A stretch of DNA of 64,000 nt from Trichoderma breve (taxonomy: Eukaryota > Ascomycota > Sordariomycetes > Hypocreales > Hypocreaceae): the NCBI RefSeq assembly GCF_028502605.1, contig NC_079233.1, positions 5,580,001 through 5,644,000 of the forward strand, in the 5' to 3' direction. This document shows positions 33,693 through 45,594 of the stretch, piece after piece. A program made the translations under genes and the position numbers. The notes under the pieces are model-generated. The model saw only the letters and a list, made by a program, of their open reading frames with translations. It was not told the origin of the DNA and made no database searches. Each line of letters opens with the position of its first letter. Within the stretch, counting starts at the first letter, position 1.

Positions 33693-35550
33693 ATGCCCGC
33701 CGAGGAATCCAAGCCGGTCGACCCGGCCGTCAACGAAGTCGACGCCGACATCAAGGGCAAGCAAGCCGCGGCCGAATCCGACGCCGAGGAGGAAGATGAC
33801 GAGCCCACGGCCGGTGACGCCTCTGCGGCTGGCACTGCTCCGGCCAAGAAGAAGAAGAAGTCCAAGCGGAAGAAGGCCAAGGAGGTGCTGACTGGCAAGT
33901 CGGGCGACGCCGAGGCAGACCTGAAAAAGGCCATTGGCGGGCTCACACCGCAGCAGCTCCAGGAGCTCATGGCGCTCAACCCAGCTCTGGCGGGTGAGCT
34001 GTCGCAGGCCTCGGGCAGCGCAAACCCTTCGCCGGACCAGATCGCCGAGCTGCTCAAGAAGATGAACCTGCAGGACATCATGACGGGTCTGGCGGCAGCA
34101 GGCAAGAACGTCAAGGACATGGCCTCGTACAAGTTCTGGCAGACGCAGCCGGTGCCCAAGTTTGGCGAGGACGAGAAGACGGTCGAGGAGGGGCCTCTGA
34201 AGATCCAGACGGTCGACGAGATCTCCAAGGAGCCGGCGCCTCTGGTGGCTGGATTCGAGTGGGTAGAGATGGATCTGACCAACGACGAGGAGATCAAGGA
34301 GATTTACGAGCTGCTCAACGGACACTACGTCGAGGACGACGAGGCCATGTTCCGATTCAACTACGGACCTGGCATCCTGAAATGGTAAGCTGGCGTGAAT
34401 TTAGCATCTCATCCCCGATACATCATTACTGAGCTGAGAGGACAAGATACTAACATCATCTACGTGAAATCCAGGGCCATGATGCCTCCTGGCTGGGCCA
34501 AGCACTACCACGTCGGCGTCCGCGCCACCCAGTCCCGCAAACTCGTCGCCTTCATCTCTGCCATCCCCGTGCGCGTGCGAGTCCGCAACAAGGTCATCAC
34601 CTGCTCTGAAGTCAACTTCCTCTGCGTCCACAAGAAGCTTCGCGGCAAGCGTCTTGCCCCCGTCCTCATCAAGGAAATCACCCGCATCAGCAACCTGCAC
34701 GAGATCTGGCAAGGTCTTTACACGGCCGGCATCGTCCTCCCCAGGCCCGTCAGCACGTGCCGCTACTACCACCGCTCGCTCAACTGGCAGAAGCTGTACG
34801 AATGCAACTTTGTCCACCTGCCCCATGGAAGCAAGCCTCAGTATCAGATCCGCAAGTATGCGGTTCCGGACCATACTTCTACCAAGGGTCTGCGTGAGAT
34901 GAAGCCTGCCGATATCGAATCTGTTGTCAAGCTGATGGATCGGTACATGAAACGATTCGACATTGCTCCTGAGATGTCCACGGAGGAAGCAACCCATTGG
35001 TTCTGTCCAACGGTTGCCCCCGGCCAGGACCAATACATCTGGTCCTATGTCGTCGAGGTAAGAAGAACAAAAACAAAAAAACACCCCGTACCCTCGAAGT
35101 TACCCCATTCCCCTTTACTAACGGTTTATTCCTTCTTCTTCCCTGCAGGATAACGAGAAAAACATCACCGACTTCTTCTCCTTCTACTGCATCGAGTCAT
35201 CCGCCATCAACAACCCCAAACACGACGTCATCCGCGTCGCCTACCTCTTCTACTACGCCACCGACACGGCCCTCAAGGAGCCCTTCGACAAGGCCGCCCT
35301 CAAGTCCCGCCTCAACGACCTCATCCACGACGCCCTCATCCTCGCCAAGCAGGCCCGCTTCGACGTCTTCAACGCCCTGTCCCTCATGGACAACGGCCTC
35401 TTCCTCGAGCAGCAGAAGTTTGGCGCCGGCGACGGGCAGCTGCACTACTACCTCTTCAACTACAGGGCCAACCCCATAGCCGGAGGCGTCGACAAGAAGA
35501 ACCAGCTGGACGAGAATGCCCTTAGTGGCGTCGGATTGGTCTTGCCTTAG
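33693..35550 (+). CDS. nmt1: Glycylpeptide N-tetradecanoyltransferase (N-myristoyltransferase)
   Basis: Exons 33693-34384, 34475-35057 and 35149-35550 encode 558 residues. It transfers myristate from myristoyl-CoA to N-terminal glycines. The N-terminus is acidic, then has a Lys-rich run (52-63) of the kind that helps NMT bind ribosomes. The catalytic domain starts near [12 protein letters not shown] (about 145) and has [65 protein letters not shown] and AYLFYYATD. An N-terminal extension with a predicted helix ([20 protein letters not shown]) is longer than in yeast. The last residues are VGLVLP; in NMTs the C-terminal carboxylate serves as catalytic base, so the terminal Pro is worth noting. 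Introns are 90 and 91 bases with standard ends. Confidence 0.96.
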
Positions 35551-35734
35551 AAGGAGTTTGTTTTGTACACGGGAAGAACCATAGCATCAAATATAGGAAG
35601 AGAAGAAATGGTAGATAGGTTCCAAGTGGTTAGCTGTTGACGCAAATTTATAACCCAAATAACGGCTAATATTCATTTCACAACAAATCTGCACGCTCTC
35701 TACATGATGCCCTTGTCTGCGCCGTTCAAATCTA

Positions 35735-37101
35735 TCACAGTTTCCCCCAAGCCGTAAATCTCTCCTCCAAGAGAGCGTTGAGCCACTCTGCTCTATCCAT
35801 AATTGGTGCATGTCCCATTCCTTCAACTATCAGCCCCATGCCCGGCTCGATGTGCTTGATCAGCTTCTCTCCATTCGGCACCGTAATCATATTATCTACC
35901 GTCCCATGCATGACCAAGATGCGCTCCCTCCCCACGCGATCCGCCATCGTTTTCAGCTGCTGCGGCGTTTTCCGGTGCCCTGCCGCCGCAATCAGCTGGC
36001 ACAGGAAGCCCTGCTGCGTGAACCAGCTTGCGTGACGCTTCTTGAAGAGCTCCTGCGCCTGGAACCGCTGGAAGTTGTTGTCAAAGGTGCGGTACTCTCC
36101 ATCAGGCGTGCCGGGCGCAGGGCCGCACCGAGACGTCGTCTTCGGCGAAGGCAGCGACGCGGCATCGTCCGGGGCGGCGAGCCACTCCTCAGGGAAGAGC
36201 TTCCGGCCAGTATCAAAGATGCTCTGGTCCTCCGACTTGGGGACGACGAAGCTCAGGCGCTGCCACATGGCGTCGGACCAGGACTTTGCCGGCCCGCTCT
36301 CGAACTGCGCCGTGGTGCCCATCAGGGTCAGGGAGCGCAGGCGGGTGGGAATCGCATATGCGACCTCCTGGGCGATCATGCCACCTAGGGAAAGGCCCAC
36401 GAGATGGACGTCGCGCTCAGAGGTCCAGCCAACGTGGTCGAGCACCTCGACGATGTCGGCGGCCATGCCGCTGGTGGTGTAGCGCGCAATGGGCTTGTCG
36501 CTGTCGCCCATGCCTCGGTTGTCCAGGATGAGGACGGAATACTCATTTGAGCGGTCGTGGCCAAAGTATTTCGTCTGGCGCTGCCATGATGTCTTTATAC
36601 CGGCCAAGCCCATGATGAACTAGAAGAAGCCAAGGATCGTCAGCGGAAGGAAAGAAAAGGCTCGCAATTACTCCGTAGTATACAAGGAGATTCAACGCTT
36701 AAAAAAACAGCCATGGGCAGATCAAAGAACGGGCAAAAACATACCAAAACTTTAGTTGGTCCATCTCCATGAATCTCCCAAGCAATCTTCACAGGGCCAC
36801 CTCGCCCTTTGGCAACCTCAACGATGCCTTGCTGATGAGGCTCCAGAGCCCAGATTACCGAAGCAAAAGCCGGATGATTAATCGTCTCCTCGGCAGATGG
36901 TGGTGTGAACGTCCTACAAATAGCCAGCGTCAGCTTCTCTCATTCGATGAATGGTGATGAGAAACAAGGCGAAAGGCGAGACACAACTGCCAGCGAGTGA
37001 GACACAAGACGTGGGTCGCGCGAAGTGTCACCAACAACGGGCGTTACACTCGCCTCTGGCAGCTGCTGAGATGGATTGCATTGGGTGGAGGGGACTTACA
37101 T
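35735..37101 (-). CDS. Alpha/beta hydrolase with start codon split by an intron
   Basis: Exons 37101-37100 (AT only), 36913-36745 and 36619-35735 encode 351 residues starting MTFTPPSAEETINHPAF. Coding exon 1 supplies only AT; after a 186-base intron (GTAAGT...TTGTAG) the next exon begins with G. The ACC before the ATG is a good start context. The next intron (125 bases, GTATGT...TTCTAG) joins VL to FIMGLAGIKTSW. Catalytic features are the GLSLGG nucleophile elbow (Ser134), HGTVDNMI with Asp299, and GMGHAPIM with His327. The acidic-loop DNRGMGDSDKP is typical of fungal peroxidase/epoxide-hydrolase-like AB hydrolases. The substrate is unknown. Its 3' end faces nmt1, with 184 bases between the stop codons. 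Confidence 0.88.
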
Positions 37102-37730
37102 GGTATCTTGTTGTTTGTTGAAAACTTCTGTCTTAGAAGCAAACCAACTCAGAGAATCGGAACGTTGGAGCGAGAACAAGCACTTGGCGTCTAGTCTGAC
37201 AGCTCCCAACTAGTGTGCAGCAGATATAGCGCTCTATATGCGTCTACGGAGATGAAATGCCAGGATATCATGCAAATTGAAACATCCAATTCACGTCTTT
37301 CAAGGCACAGTGCTTTTTTACCTCGGGATATGTAAAATGGTATAGACGCTGGAGGTGTGGTATCTCGTGTTGAGGTAGTTGGAAGTCAAAACTGCTGACA
37401 TCATCAGCGATACGTACCTACCGTCGTCATTCGTGTTGAGCCTCGGCATGCGCGACAGCATCTGATGATTTACTCCAATTTCAACAATGGCTTCTCTATG
37501 CTTCAATGCTTCAATGCTTCAATACATAATATCTTACATCATCTTGACTATGCATTTGTGTCTTTTCATCCCTCATATCGTCAAAAAGAGGCAATTCATG
37601 TCTCGCCGAATGCCAATGGCCTCTCCAGCCCGATGGGCCATACTAGAGATCTAGTCCAGGTGCTTCTAAACTGAGAAAATAGCCTCCATCCCAACTCCAT
37701 TTTCATTGTCCGCCTTACTCTTCAAGATCC
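37102..37730. other. Intergenic region
   Basis: 629 bases between the start of the split-ATG hydrolase gene and the end of swp1, both on the minus strand. AT-rich; a TGCTTCAA-type short direct repeat occurs near 37500-37520. No gene supported. Confidence 0.6.
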
Positions 37731-38821
37731 TCACCTCTCGCCGGCCAATCGTCGGCGCTGAACCTCACCCAAAGCCTTGGTTCCGCTCAAGAAGGCGGCG
37801 ACGCCAACAGCGCCAATCGCCGGCAGGGTCTGGAACAGGTTCCACTGAGTGTAGTAGAGGAAGAAGACACCCTCCATGGCAACAATTGAGCCGAAGAAGA
37901 CTACATGTGATATGGGAGCATTGCCCAGAGCCTTCTGCACATGGGTAAAGTTTCCGCCAAGAGCAAACCACTATCACAAGTTAGCATAAATACGCTTCTA
38001 TTATCAAGTCCATGATGTTTCATAAAACATACGCCGATGAACAGGGCGGGCACAGTAGCCAGTACGGCGAGTGCAAATGTAATAGATACGATCTTGGGAG
38101 GGTTCTTGGGATCGGCTCGGAAAATGTGATGGATCTCAGCAAGCTTGCCATATCGCAGTGGCTTCTCGTAACTAGGCGCAGAGGTGGCAGCGTCCAGCTT
38201 GACGGTGAAATCGAAAACAGGGGTAACTGAGCCCTTGGAAGAGCCAAAGGAGGCCAGAACAAGGCTGGCTTCGAGGGGCTCTTGAGAGAGAAGCAGTTGG
38301 ACGGGAAGATCTTTCTGAGACTGCCTTTGGTGTTAGCTATCGCCAGCCAATTGATCTCTTTTTTGCGGGAGTCAGCATACAATTTCGACCGTTCCCTTTC
38401 CAGAGTCCTTCACGGTCAACGGGAAAGGAGCCTCCAGACCAGATGCCTCCTTCACGACCAAGAAAGCTTGGTGTGGTCGCTTCGCCGTGGAGCCGTCTTT
38501 CGTCGTGAGTGTCACCTTGAGCTTGTCCTGGTGACCCAGAGTAAGGGTGTTCTGCACCCGATCAACGCCGCTGAATCTGTAATTACAATTGTTAGCAAAT
38601 TGATTTCAAGCGCTTGTGTTGTTGGAAAATCAAAGGACTGCATGGCCCAGGAAAGTAACCAAGCCAAAGCTCAGTCTTGGCGCCAGGGAAGCTCACTTCT
38701 CTACCGCATCATTGCCGGCTTTTGAGAGCACTTTGACGGTACCGTCCGAAAAGGTCCATGAGGAAGCAGCAGAGGCGACCGTGGCGAGCGCCAAAAGTGT
38801 TGAGGCAACGGAAAATCGCAT
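37731..38821 (-). CDS. swp1: Oligosaccharyltransferase subunit Swp1/ribophorin II
   Basis: Exons 38821-38697, 38576-38381, 38320-38033 and 37970-37731 encode 282 residues. It is a subunit of the ER complex that transfers the Glc3Man9GlcNAc2 glycan to Asn. A signal peptide (about 1-18, RFSVASTLLALATVASA) is followed by a luminal beta-rich domain (SWTFSDGTVKVLSK, TLGHQDKLKVTLTTKDG, RPHQAFLV), then LRYGKLAEIHHIFRADPKNPP, the signature just before the membrane part, and three membrane helices (SITFALAVLATVPALFIGW, HVVFFGSIVAMEGVFFLYYTQ, LPAIGAVGVAAFLSG). The C-terminus LAGER is short and cytosolic. Introns are 120, 60 and 62 bases with normal GT-AG ends. The length and topology fit fungal Swp1. 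Confidence 0.95.
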
Positions 38822-39215
38822 GGTGACAGGCGGCGTTGGTGCGAGGAAGATGCTCCAAGATGACAGCTTAGACAGCTTTGGTCCTAAAGGTTACGTGGTT
38901 GAGTCGCAGGGTGGGGCTCTGATTGGCCGGCCGTCATGTACAACACACGGTGCATGCGACATTATGCACTGTGTCATACTGACTGTCTTATGGAAGAGTA
39001 CACGGTATCTCATAAACAATGTCTGCGAATAAATGATAGTAGATGCTTTTTTGGTTTAAAATCTATCAATATATACATGGCAATGCTCGGTCCAATGCCA
39101 GCTTCGTGATAGTCACAAATCTGGCCGCAATAAATCATATCTTCTGGCTATGGTCTACAAGCGCTGTGATCAACCAGGCAATCATATCTGATCATAAAAC
39201 TTTCCCCCAACGTAG
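38822..39215. other. Intergenic region
   Basis: 394 bases between the swp1 start and the end of the glutaminyl cyclase-like gene. I see nothing beyond presumed promoter sequence. Confidence 0.6.
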
Positions 39216-40425
39216 TCATAACTCAGTCTTTTTGCTGGTTTCACTCGTAGTTTCGCTTCTCTTTTCCGTCGAAGCGGCCTTTGGGAAGTGCCCGGATAAG
39301 TCCAACCACTCTGCCGTGAACGCCATGACGAGCTTTGTCCAATCTGACACAGTCGGCATGTCAAGATGCTCGCCATCATCCGCCATTGTGTGCCACACGT
39401 CAGGGAATGGGGTGGGAATCAAGTGGAGGATATCGACGCCCCTTCTTAGGAAGGGAATGTGGTCGTCTTCAATGCCTCCATAGCCGAACTGATCGGCACG
39501 CTTCTGTGCGTCTGGTAGGAACGGACTGCTGGGGTTGGATTCAAGCAGTCCTAGGTCACGCATGCGCTTCTCTAGTACCGCCATGTTATTGTAAGCCCAG
39601 TGAGTGGTTAGAAAGTAGGACGGCACGCGAGGGTTAGGCGACCCGAGAAGATCCAAGAGAACAAAGAGGCTAATGGAGTGCAGAGGCGTTCTGAAAGTTG
39701 ACATGGAAGGATGAAACTCGGACTCCCACGTCTCGGCCAATGATCTGGGAAGACAATGTTAATAAAGGCAATTCAACAATAAAGGGATATTTAGATAGTG
39801 TTGACAGTCCGTACCTTGCGCCGTACAGCGAGTCCGTCTGCGTCCAGCGCACGAAAGCCTCCTCTCCGTCCAGCAACAGGATCTGCACTCCAACACCAGG
39901 TTCCAAGTTGTCGTCAAGGTCGCCGCTCGCAGCCATGGCATCCCACTTGGATTTCAACGCCCCATCGATGCTCCTCGCAATGTGCATCAGCATCGCGCAC
40001 GGCGCCGCGCTGTCTATCGCCCCAATGAAATCCTTGGGTTCGATCTTGCTATCGTAATGCGCCACCAGAGTAAGCCTCCCGACTTCTCCCTCCCGATATC
40101 CCGGAGGATCGCGGCGCAGAATGATGTTTGCGAAAGGTATTTCATTGTTGCCAGTCGCCGGCGTCTTGGAGGTTGAGTTCTGCCATAGGAGTTCCCAATC
40201 TGGCAGGTTGGCCGTGAAGAAGTCGACAAAGTGCTGCTGCGTCTTCTTCTGCCCTTCCGTACCGGGCACTCGCGGTATGAGGATCGGAGCCAGGAGCTTC
40301 CCGTTGTGAATGTCGAAATCGTCGCCGGGAGACGGTAGGCCGCGCAGGTCATCGTCGGTTAGTGTCCCAATGCCGAGCGCGGCGCCCACGAGGCCGAGCA
40401 GCGGGACCAACACGTTGAAGAGCAT
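39216..40425 (-). CDS. Secreted glutaminyl-peptide cyclotransferase-like M28 protein
   Basis: Exons 40425-39815 and 39744-39216 encode 379 residues. A signal peptide (about 1-19) suggests secretory entry. The M28/QC fold is shown by LTLVAHYDSK, then IDSAAPCAML with zinc ligand Asp138, LLLDGEEAF with Glu188 (acid/base) and Glu189 (zinc), EDDHIPFL with Asp298, and VWHTMADD with His322 (zinc). These match animal glutaminyl cyclase, which converts N-terminal Gln to pyroglutamate with a single zinc, rather than two-zinc aminopeptidases, where HxD is the metal site. One intron of 70 bases (GTACGG...TCCCAG). The C-terminus (EKRSETTSETSKKTEL) is low in complexity. The role could be maturation of secreted peptides in the ER or Golgi. 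Confidence 0.9.
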
Positions 40426-41449
40426 CTCTATCGTTTGTCAGGCTCGGTTAGAGCGATCTCAGCGGCTCCAACCTGCAGGGCCAATCTGCGCTCTTCCGCA
40501 GTTCGAGAGGCCAGCAGCAACCAAAGAAAACAAAGGTGACGCCAGGCACACAGAGAAGCGTCTAGGACGAGGTTGTCATCGTCTGGCGCAAGACGACATA
40601 CAAATCCATGTGTTATCGAAAGTCTGGCGTTATGTTATCTTAGCACCAGCCAAAGTACGTGGCCACACTGCGGGTGCGGAAGCCACCCCGCTAAACCGCA
40701 TTGCGGAGCCCCCTAGCCCTTGTTATGTCCCTGTTCCTGAGCATCGTTGAGCCGGCAATTCAGGCGTCGGTTAGTCTGCATGCGGCTTAGGGAGTTTGGG
40801 GCTCTCGACTCTGGAATGATATTCATTGATGTTGCAGCAACACGGGAACTGAAGTGCCCCCTTGTTGCTTTTGAGCCCGTTACACATTAATATCGTTTTC
40901 ACTAGAATGTATATGGTACCCGATATCACTTGAAAGAGTAGTCCAGTATGTGTCAATGTATTTGTAGCAATTACTCTTAAAACATGAGGTTGAATCTATA
41001 TAGCCCCCGGATTAATAAGGAATACCAGATAAGAATATTACATGTTGCCCATTTTGGCCCGGGAATCTTAAAAGCCAGAGCATGCTCATAGTAAAAGCGT
41101 AAAGCACCAAACCAAACGCCAAGTCAGCCATGCCTGTTGCACTCTGGGCTGCTCATATCATATACAAGCACGCATTTCCTTCTCTATGTATATATGCCCC
41201 CAAACCATGTCTTCTAGTTAAAATCGTCGTCGAATCGTCTGGTCTCCCCTTCTTCTCCCCTTTTTGTTAACCCACCAACGGCTGCTGGAATCCTAGCTCC
41301 GCATCAAAGTCTCTAACTTCGTTTCATGAGGGCATTACTTGTGTTTAAGGAGCAAAAACAAAAGTAGAGAAACTGGAAATGAAAAAGAAAGAATAGAACA
41401 GAATAGAAAAATTTCACAAGATCCTCGGGGCGACGATCAGCAACACGCT
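40426..41449. other. Intergenic region
   Basis: About 1 kb with no supported gene. It holds the upstream region of the glutaminyl cyclase-like gene and the 3' untranslated region of the phosphotransferase gene. Confidence 0.6.
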
Positions 41450-43141
41450 TTAGTGCAGCTTGGTGGCGGCTCGAGCAGCCATCTTGTTGGCCATCTGCTT
41501 CTCCTTGGGAATAGTGAGAGCTTGGATGCCCAGAAAGTTGCAGATGCTGGTGATCACCAAGTAGGCCCAGCGGAAGTAGACCACCACCGAAAAGAGGAAA
41601 TAGGCCCACATGTAAAACAGTTCCAGCTGGGGGCTAATCTGGGGGAAACCGATTCGAGGAAGGTTCGCAAGAACAGCACCGCCGACCAGCGGAGTCAGCA
41701 TGACAGTCCAGTACGGGAACGGCTGGCGGGTCAAGTGCGCAAGAATCATCTTGGTCGTCAGTCGTCCGAAAACAAAGGACATGGTGAAGCAAAATAGGAC
41801 AAGGTGGTTGTCACTCATGAGCGAGCTGTATGGAGAAAACACCCAGGCACCGGTGCAGATGGTGAAGACGGCCATTGGGATCCACTCCATAAACACAGGG
41901 AGAACAGGGAGGCCCTTTGCTTGGCGCGCACGGGTAACGTTCAGGACGCAAAAGGGGATGTGGCAGGTAACCAGCAGGAAAATCAGCATGCCAACCCAGA
42001 TATCCCGGAAAGAGACATCTCCAATGAGGTGAGCCACGCCCTCCAGGTGGTCGCCCCAGATATGTGCCAGAGGCTTCGTGAAAACGTCTGGCCCGTAGAT
42101 TCCAGAGACGATCATGATACCGCAGGCAATAAGGAGGCCTTCAGTCGGACCATTGAAGAAGCCAAGATACAGCGTGTGCGTGTGGTACGTCTCCCACGTC
42201 GAGAAGAACATGGGGAGGCAAGGGATAAGCGCAGTGAAGATGCCGGAAGGCGACGTGCCCAGCCCCATGGCGGCCGTTTCGAGCAAACTGGCGAGTGTGC
42301 AGTTGAGCGAGTCGATGCCGTGGTCGAAGAGCTCGCCCAAGCCGCTCGAGGTTCCGGTTCTTCTGGCCTGCTTTCCGTCGACATTGTCCATCGTCTGGTA
42401 CATGAAGAGTCCGAATGCAAAGCTAAAGTACAGCCATGACGGTGCCTATACACGGATTCCCAGTCAGTATGTTGGCTTTCGCAATTGCGCATAGCTGATT
42501 ATAAGGCATGGTCGAATGTCGGTGACGTACCGGTCCCACCAAATCGGGCATGTAGATGACCATCAACGCGACGTTGAAGAGAATGAAGAAGAACCCCAGA
42601 AGGGTGACCATGTTGGGGGCGAGCCATAGCGGCAATACTTCGACGAAGGCATTCCACTATGAAGCAATCTCCGTTAGCTACCATTTGCATCAATGTTTAG
42701 TTAGCATTGAGCCTGCCCGTCGCGAGGAGGGGCAGGGTATCAACAAAGGCCAACTGCAACGTCATGCGGAAACGTGGGGATGATCGGTGAGCCGTACCCA
42801 TGGACCCAGGATGTATTTCGATACCGGTGATTTATCGACGCTCGAATATTTGTACGACTTGAGATGGATCAGGGCATCATCCGAGATGCACTCGGCCACA
42901 GCCTGCTCTAGCCCACCGAGCCGGGTTAGCCACCAAGTCAAACCAACGAAAGTAAAAAACGACTCCCTCCCGTCGTCAATCTCGATAGCGCGAGCGACTA
43001 GCCACCGCCCAGAACCGAAACAAGGATCCCTCCCCAGTTCAAAGACAAGACTCTGTACTTACTTGTGTTAGGAGCCATATTACCACCACCTCGTGTTGAG
43101 GTAATATCGCCCTGATGCAATGGCAGCGTGTTGCTGGACAT
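41450..43141 (-). CDS. CDP-alcohol phosphatidyltransferase (choline/ethanolamine phosphotransferase)
   Basis: Exons 43141-43063, 42907-42798, 42656-42531 and 42445-41450 encode 436 residues. It catalyses the last step of the Kennedy pathway, joining CDP-choline or CDP-ethanolamine to diacylglycerol in ER or Golgi membranes. The family motif DGx2ARx8Gx3Dx3D is complete (Asp128-Gly129, Ala132-Arg133, Gly142, Asp146, Asp150). PLWLAPNMVTLLGF and about eight further hydrophobic helices follow the usual CPT1/EPT1 plan. The C-terminus ends KMAARAATKLH. Introns are 155, 141 and 85 bases with normal ends. The short first exon ends NMAPNTK. Choline or ethanolamine preference cannot be read from sequence. 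A C-rich leader (G10 on the plus strand) lies immediately before the start. Confidence 0.93.
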
Positions 43142-44886
43142 CGTAGAGGGGGGGGGGAGCCGGGGGCCCGGGGAAGGAGGTAGGAGCTTCTTTTTAAAAA
43201 AGGACACAAAAGGGCGCCAAGGGGGAACCTCCAGGCGCTCTAGGATTGTCTCTGTGGGAGAACTAGTTGGTTACTCCTTGCTCCCGTGCGTCTATTAGAG
43301 TGCGCAAACTTCAGACAAGAATTTTTGGTCGGCCAAGTGACCAAGAGTCTGGTTTCGTTGGGAGGCGTGCATGAAAAGCTGCGGTTTGTGGTCCTCGGAC
43401 CCCTGTAAAGAGCCTCGGAAAATCTGCCCGTGGGCCTCTAAGTCCCCTGAGCTGGAACCGCTACAGCCCCCAAAGAGCTGCTAGAGAGCTTCCACAACCC
43501 CCCAACTCAGAGCCTAATGGGGGATCTTTCACGCGGGCCCCGCTTTTGGTAATCTAAAGAGATGATAGTCGCCAGCACGTGAAAGCCCGAATTTCGTTGA
43601 GGCGCCAAGAAGTCGACTTGGTGCTAATCTCCTTATACATTCAGTTTAGTAGCGGTACCCGCGATGACACTGTGGCTTCTGATAAGTGGAAAGATACTGT
43701 ACTTGATGCAATGAATGTCATTGAGTCATTGGTGTTACTGCTAAAGTATAGTGTGACGTTGCCAGCCGGGTCGATGAGCCGGTAGGAAGCGCTACTTTGG
43801 TAGTGACAAAATAAAGCGTTGAAGTTTCAACGTTTGTTTGACAAGCTGTGAAACAAAGTCATTTTTAAGGGAGTTGCTGCATTCGGTATTCAGTTTCCGA
43901 GATGTAAAAGTTATGATCGCAGAAACTAGAAGAGAGTAACGATAGTAGCAGATTCTTGAAGACACCTGAATACCAGTTGCCCGGTAGACGGACGGTGTAT
44001 TCTCAGGACTCTTCAACCCTACGTGCCTACGTAGCCACTGGGGTGTTGGGTAAAATCACCGGACGAAAAGCAGAAGTGCCTAAATATGCTGGTAGAGTGG
44101 GTATGTTACCTAGTTGGCAAAGCACATAGACTATGGATAAGATATCTAGAGCGTGCTCGCTTGGACATGTGAAAAGAAGCGAAGACCAAAAGGGCGCATG
44201 CGTTCAATTCAACAAGATTCTTCCTCGAGAACGAAGTAGGGCGATTCTCATACAGCTGCCAGCTCTTGACAAGTTGCAGTCTCGTTTATTTTGTCCACCC
44301 AAAGCTTTCCGCCTTGCAGCCGCCATCTCGCCAATATGCACGTTAAACCTTGCACATGATTCTGAGCTGGAGAGCTCGTGATTGGGCGCTTATTCAAGGA
44401 TCGAGTGCGTCTTGACATTGGATCAAACATCTAGCTCGCCATGATGTCAATCATTTGGCAAAGGTCGCGTGATGTGATTCAGAAACATCATGTGCAAACC
44501 ATCAAAGAACCACAAAAAGGGCTTCCTAAAGCTGCAGCCGTCATAGGCTAAATGCTTGCCGCCGATATTTTTCCGATCTCGAATGACAAAGAGCATTTGA
44601 TATGCTTCGCAAAATGATACGATGACGACGACTCAATGGCAAACAAGGGCTTTGAAAGCAATATATTCATGTCAATGTATCGTATCGAAAAGGCATTCAA
44701 CAGTATTAAGTAATTCCCGTGACCAAACTTCCGGCAGTACGCATAATGATATTCCAATGTAAGACGCACGCTCCAATGAAACCAGCAAACCAATCAAACA
44801 TTAGGCGATCTCAATTGAGCAATCTATCACTTGCTCGATCGCATGACTTCTTTTCAGGCCCCCCCTTGTTGTTGATGCAGCAGCTA
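43142..44886. other. Intergenic region with G-rich tract
   Basis: About 1.7 kb without a supported gene. The first 40 bases (43148-43180) are extremely G-rich on the plus strand. The next 350 bases are GC-rich promoter-like sequence of the phosphotransferase gene, then AT-rich sequence follows. Open frames on both strands are short and featureless. Confidence 0.55.
43148..43180 (+). repeat. G-rich tract before the phosphotransferase start codon
   Basis: Ten G in a row (43148-43157), then G5, C3 and G4, end seven bases upstream of the minus-strand ATG at 43141. CCCGGG-type palindrome within it. It reads as a C-rich leader in the mRNA and could form a G-quadruplex on the other DNA strand. Confidence 0.7.
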
Positions 44887-45594
44887 TTATAGGAGAGCAA
44901 AGCCGACAAACATGCTTCCGAGAAGAACTGCCAATCCATAGGCTCGTCCAACCTCAACCGCAGGAGCTGCCATTGACTTGCCCTTGCCGCTGCTGCTGCC
45001 ACCTCCAGGAACGCCGGTGAAGATGGTGTCAGGGCCGGCAGTGGTAGAGGTGGCGGCAGGGGTTGTTGTTGTAGCAGTCGAAGTTGAGTTGTAGCGCTTA
45101 GGATCAGTGGCACCGCAAGGGTTATCCTCGGCGCAGTTAGACGCACAAGTGTTGTCCGAGCCACAAGCCGTCCTGCACTGGACCACAAACTCCTGGCAAA
45201 TGAAAAAGGGCAGTGTCAGGGTGTACTCAGAAATGTTAGGTTGCTTGTTGTCACCACAGAGACAGCCAAAGCTCAGGGTATCCTAGAAGAAAATAATCAG
45301 CACCAGCACATCACACGAATCCTGCTTTATTCATCAACATACAGGGCTGCAGTCGTTGACCAATGTTGGTTTGCTGGTGGTCTGCTGGCAGATGATGGGG
45401 CATGTCGACGTCTCAGAACGGCACCAGCTCTCTGTACCATGTTAGCATCTGCGCGCCATACCATAATAGCGAATGGGTATCTCACGTCTGGTGGTCAGAG
45501 GAACACTGTCAGGGTCGATGTAGTAGCTCTTCGCATTGGCCAACGAGACAAAGGCCATCGTGGCGGCGGCAACGGCTGATTTGAAAGACACCAT
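44887..45594 (-). CDS. GPI-anchored cysteine-rich cell-wall protein (DUF7707-like)
   Basis: Exons 45594-45486, 45431-45343 and 45282-44887 encode 197 residues. A signal peptide (1-21, ending SLANA) is followed by YYIDPDSVPLTTRQSWCRSE, a Cys-rich domain with about 12 cysteines (TCPIICQQ, NDCSPDTLSFGCLCGD, FFICQEFVVQC, CGSDNTCASNCAEDNPCGA), a Ser/Thr-rich linker and a hydrophobic end (YGLAVLLGSMFVGFALL) typical of a GPI-attachment signal. The pattern resembles small fungal surface proteins annotated DUF7707. Introns are 54 and 60 bases. Function is unknown; wall or adhesion roles are guesses. It would be a client of the GPI pathway that includes Gpi14. Confidence 0.88.

Noticed and set aside
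33654..34325. 223-codon open frame on the minus strand
   Set aside because: It is antisense to exon 1 of N-myristoyltransferase and arises from the GC-rich codon pattern; the Leu/Arg-rich product has no domain.
41804..42439. 211-codon plus-strand frame
   Set aside because: Antisense to the phosphotransferase exon 4, whose membrane helices and active-site motif are unmistakable.
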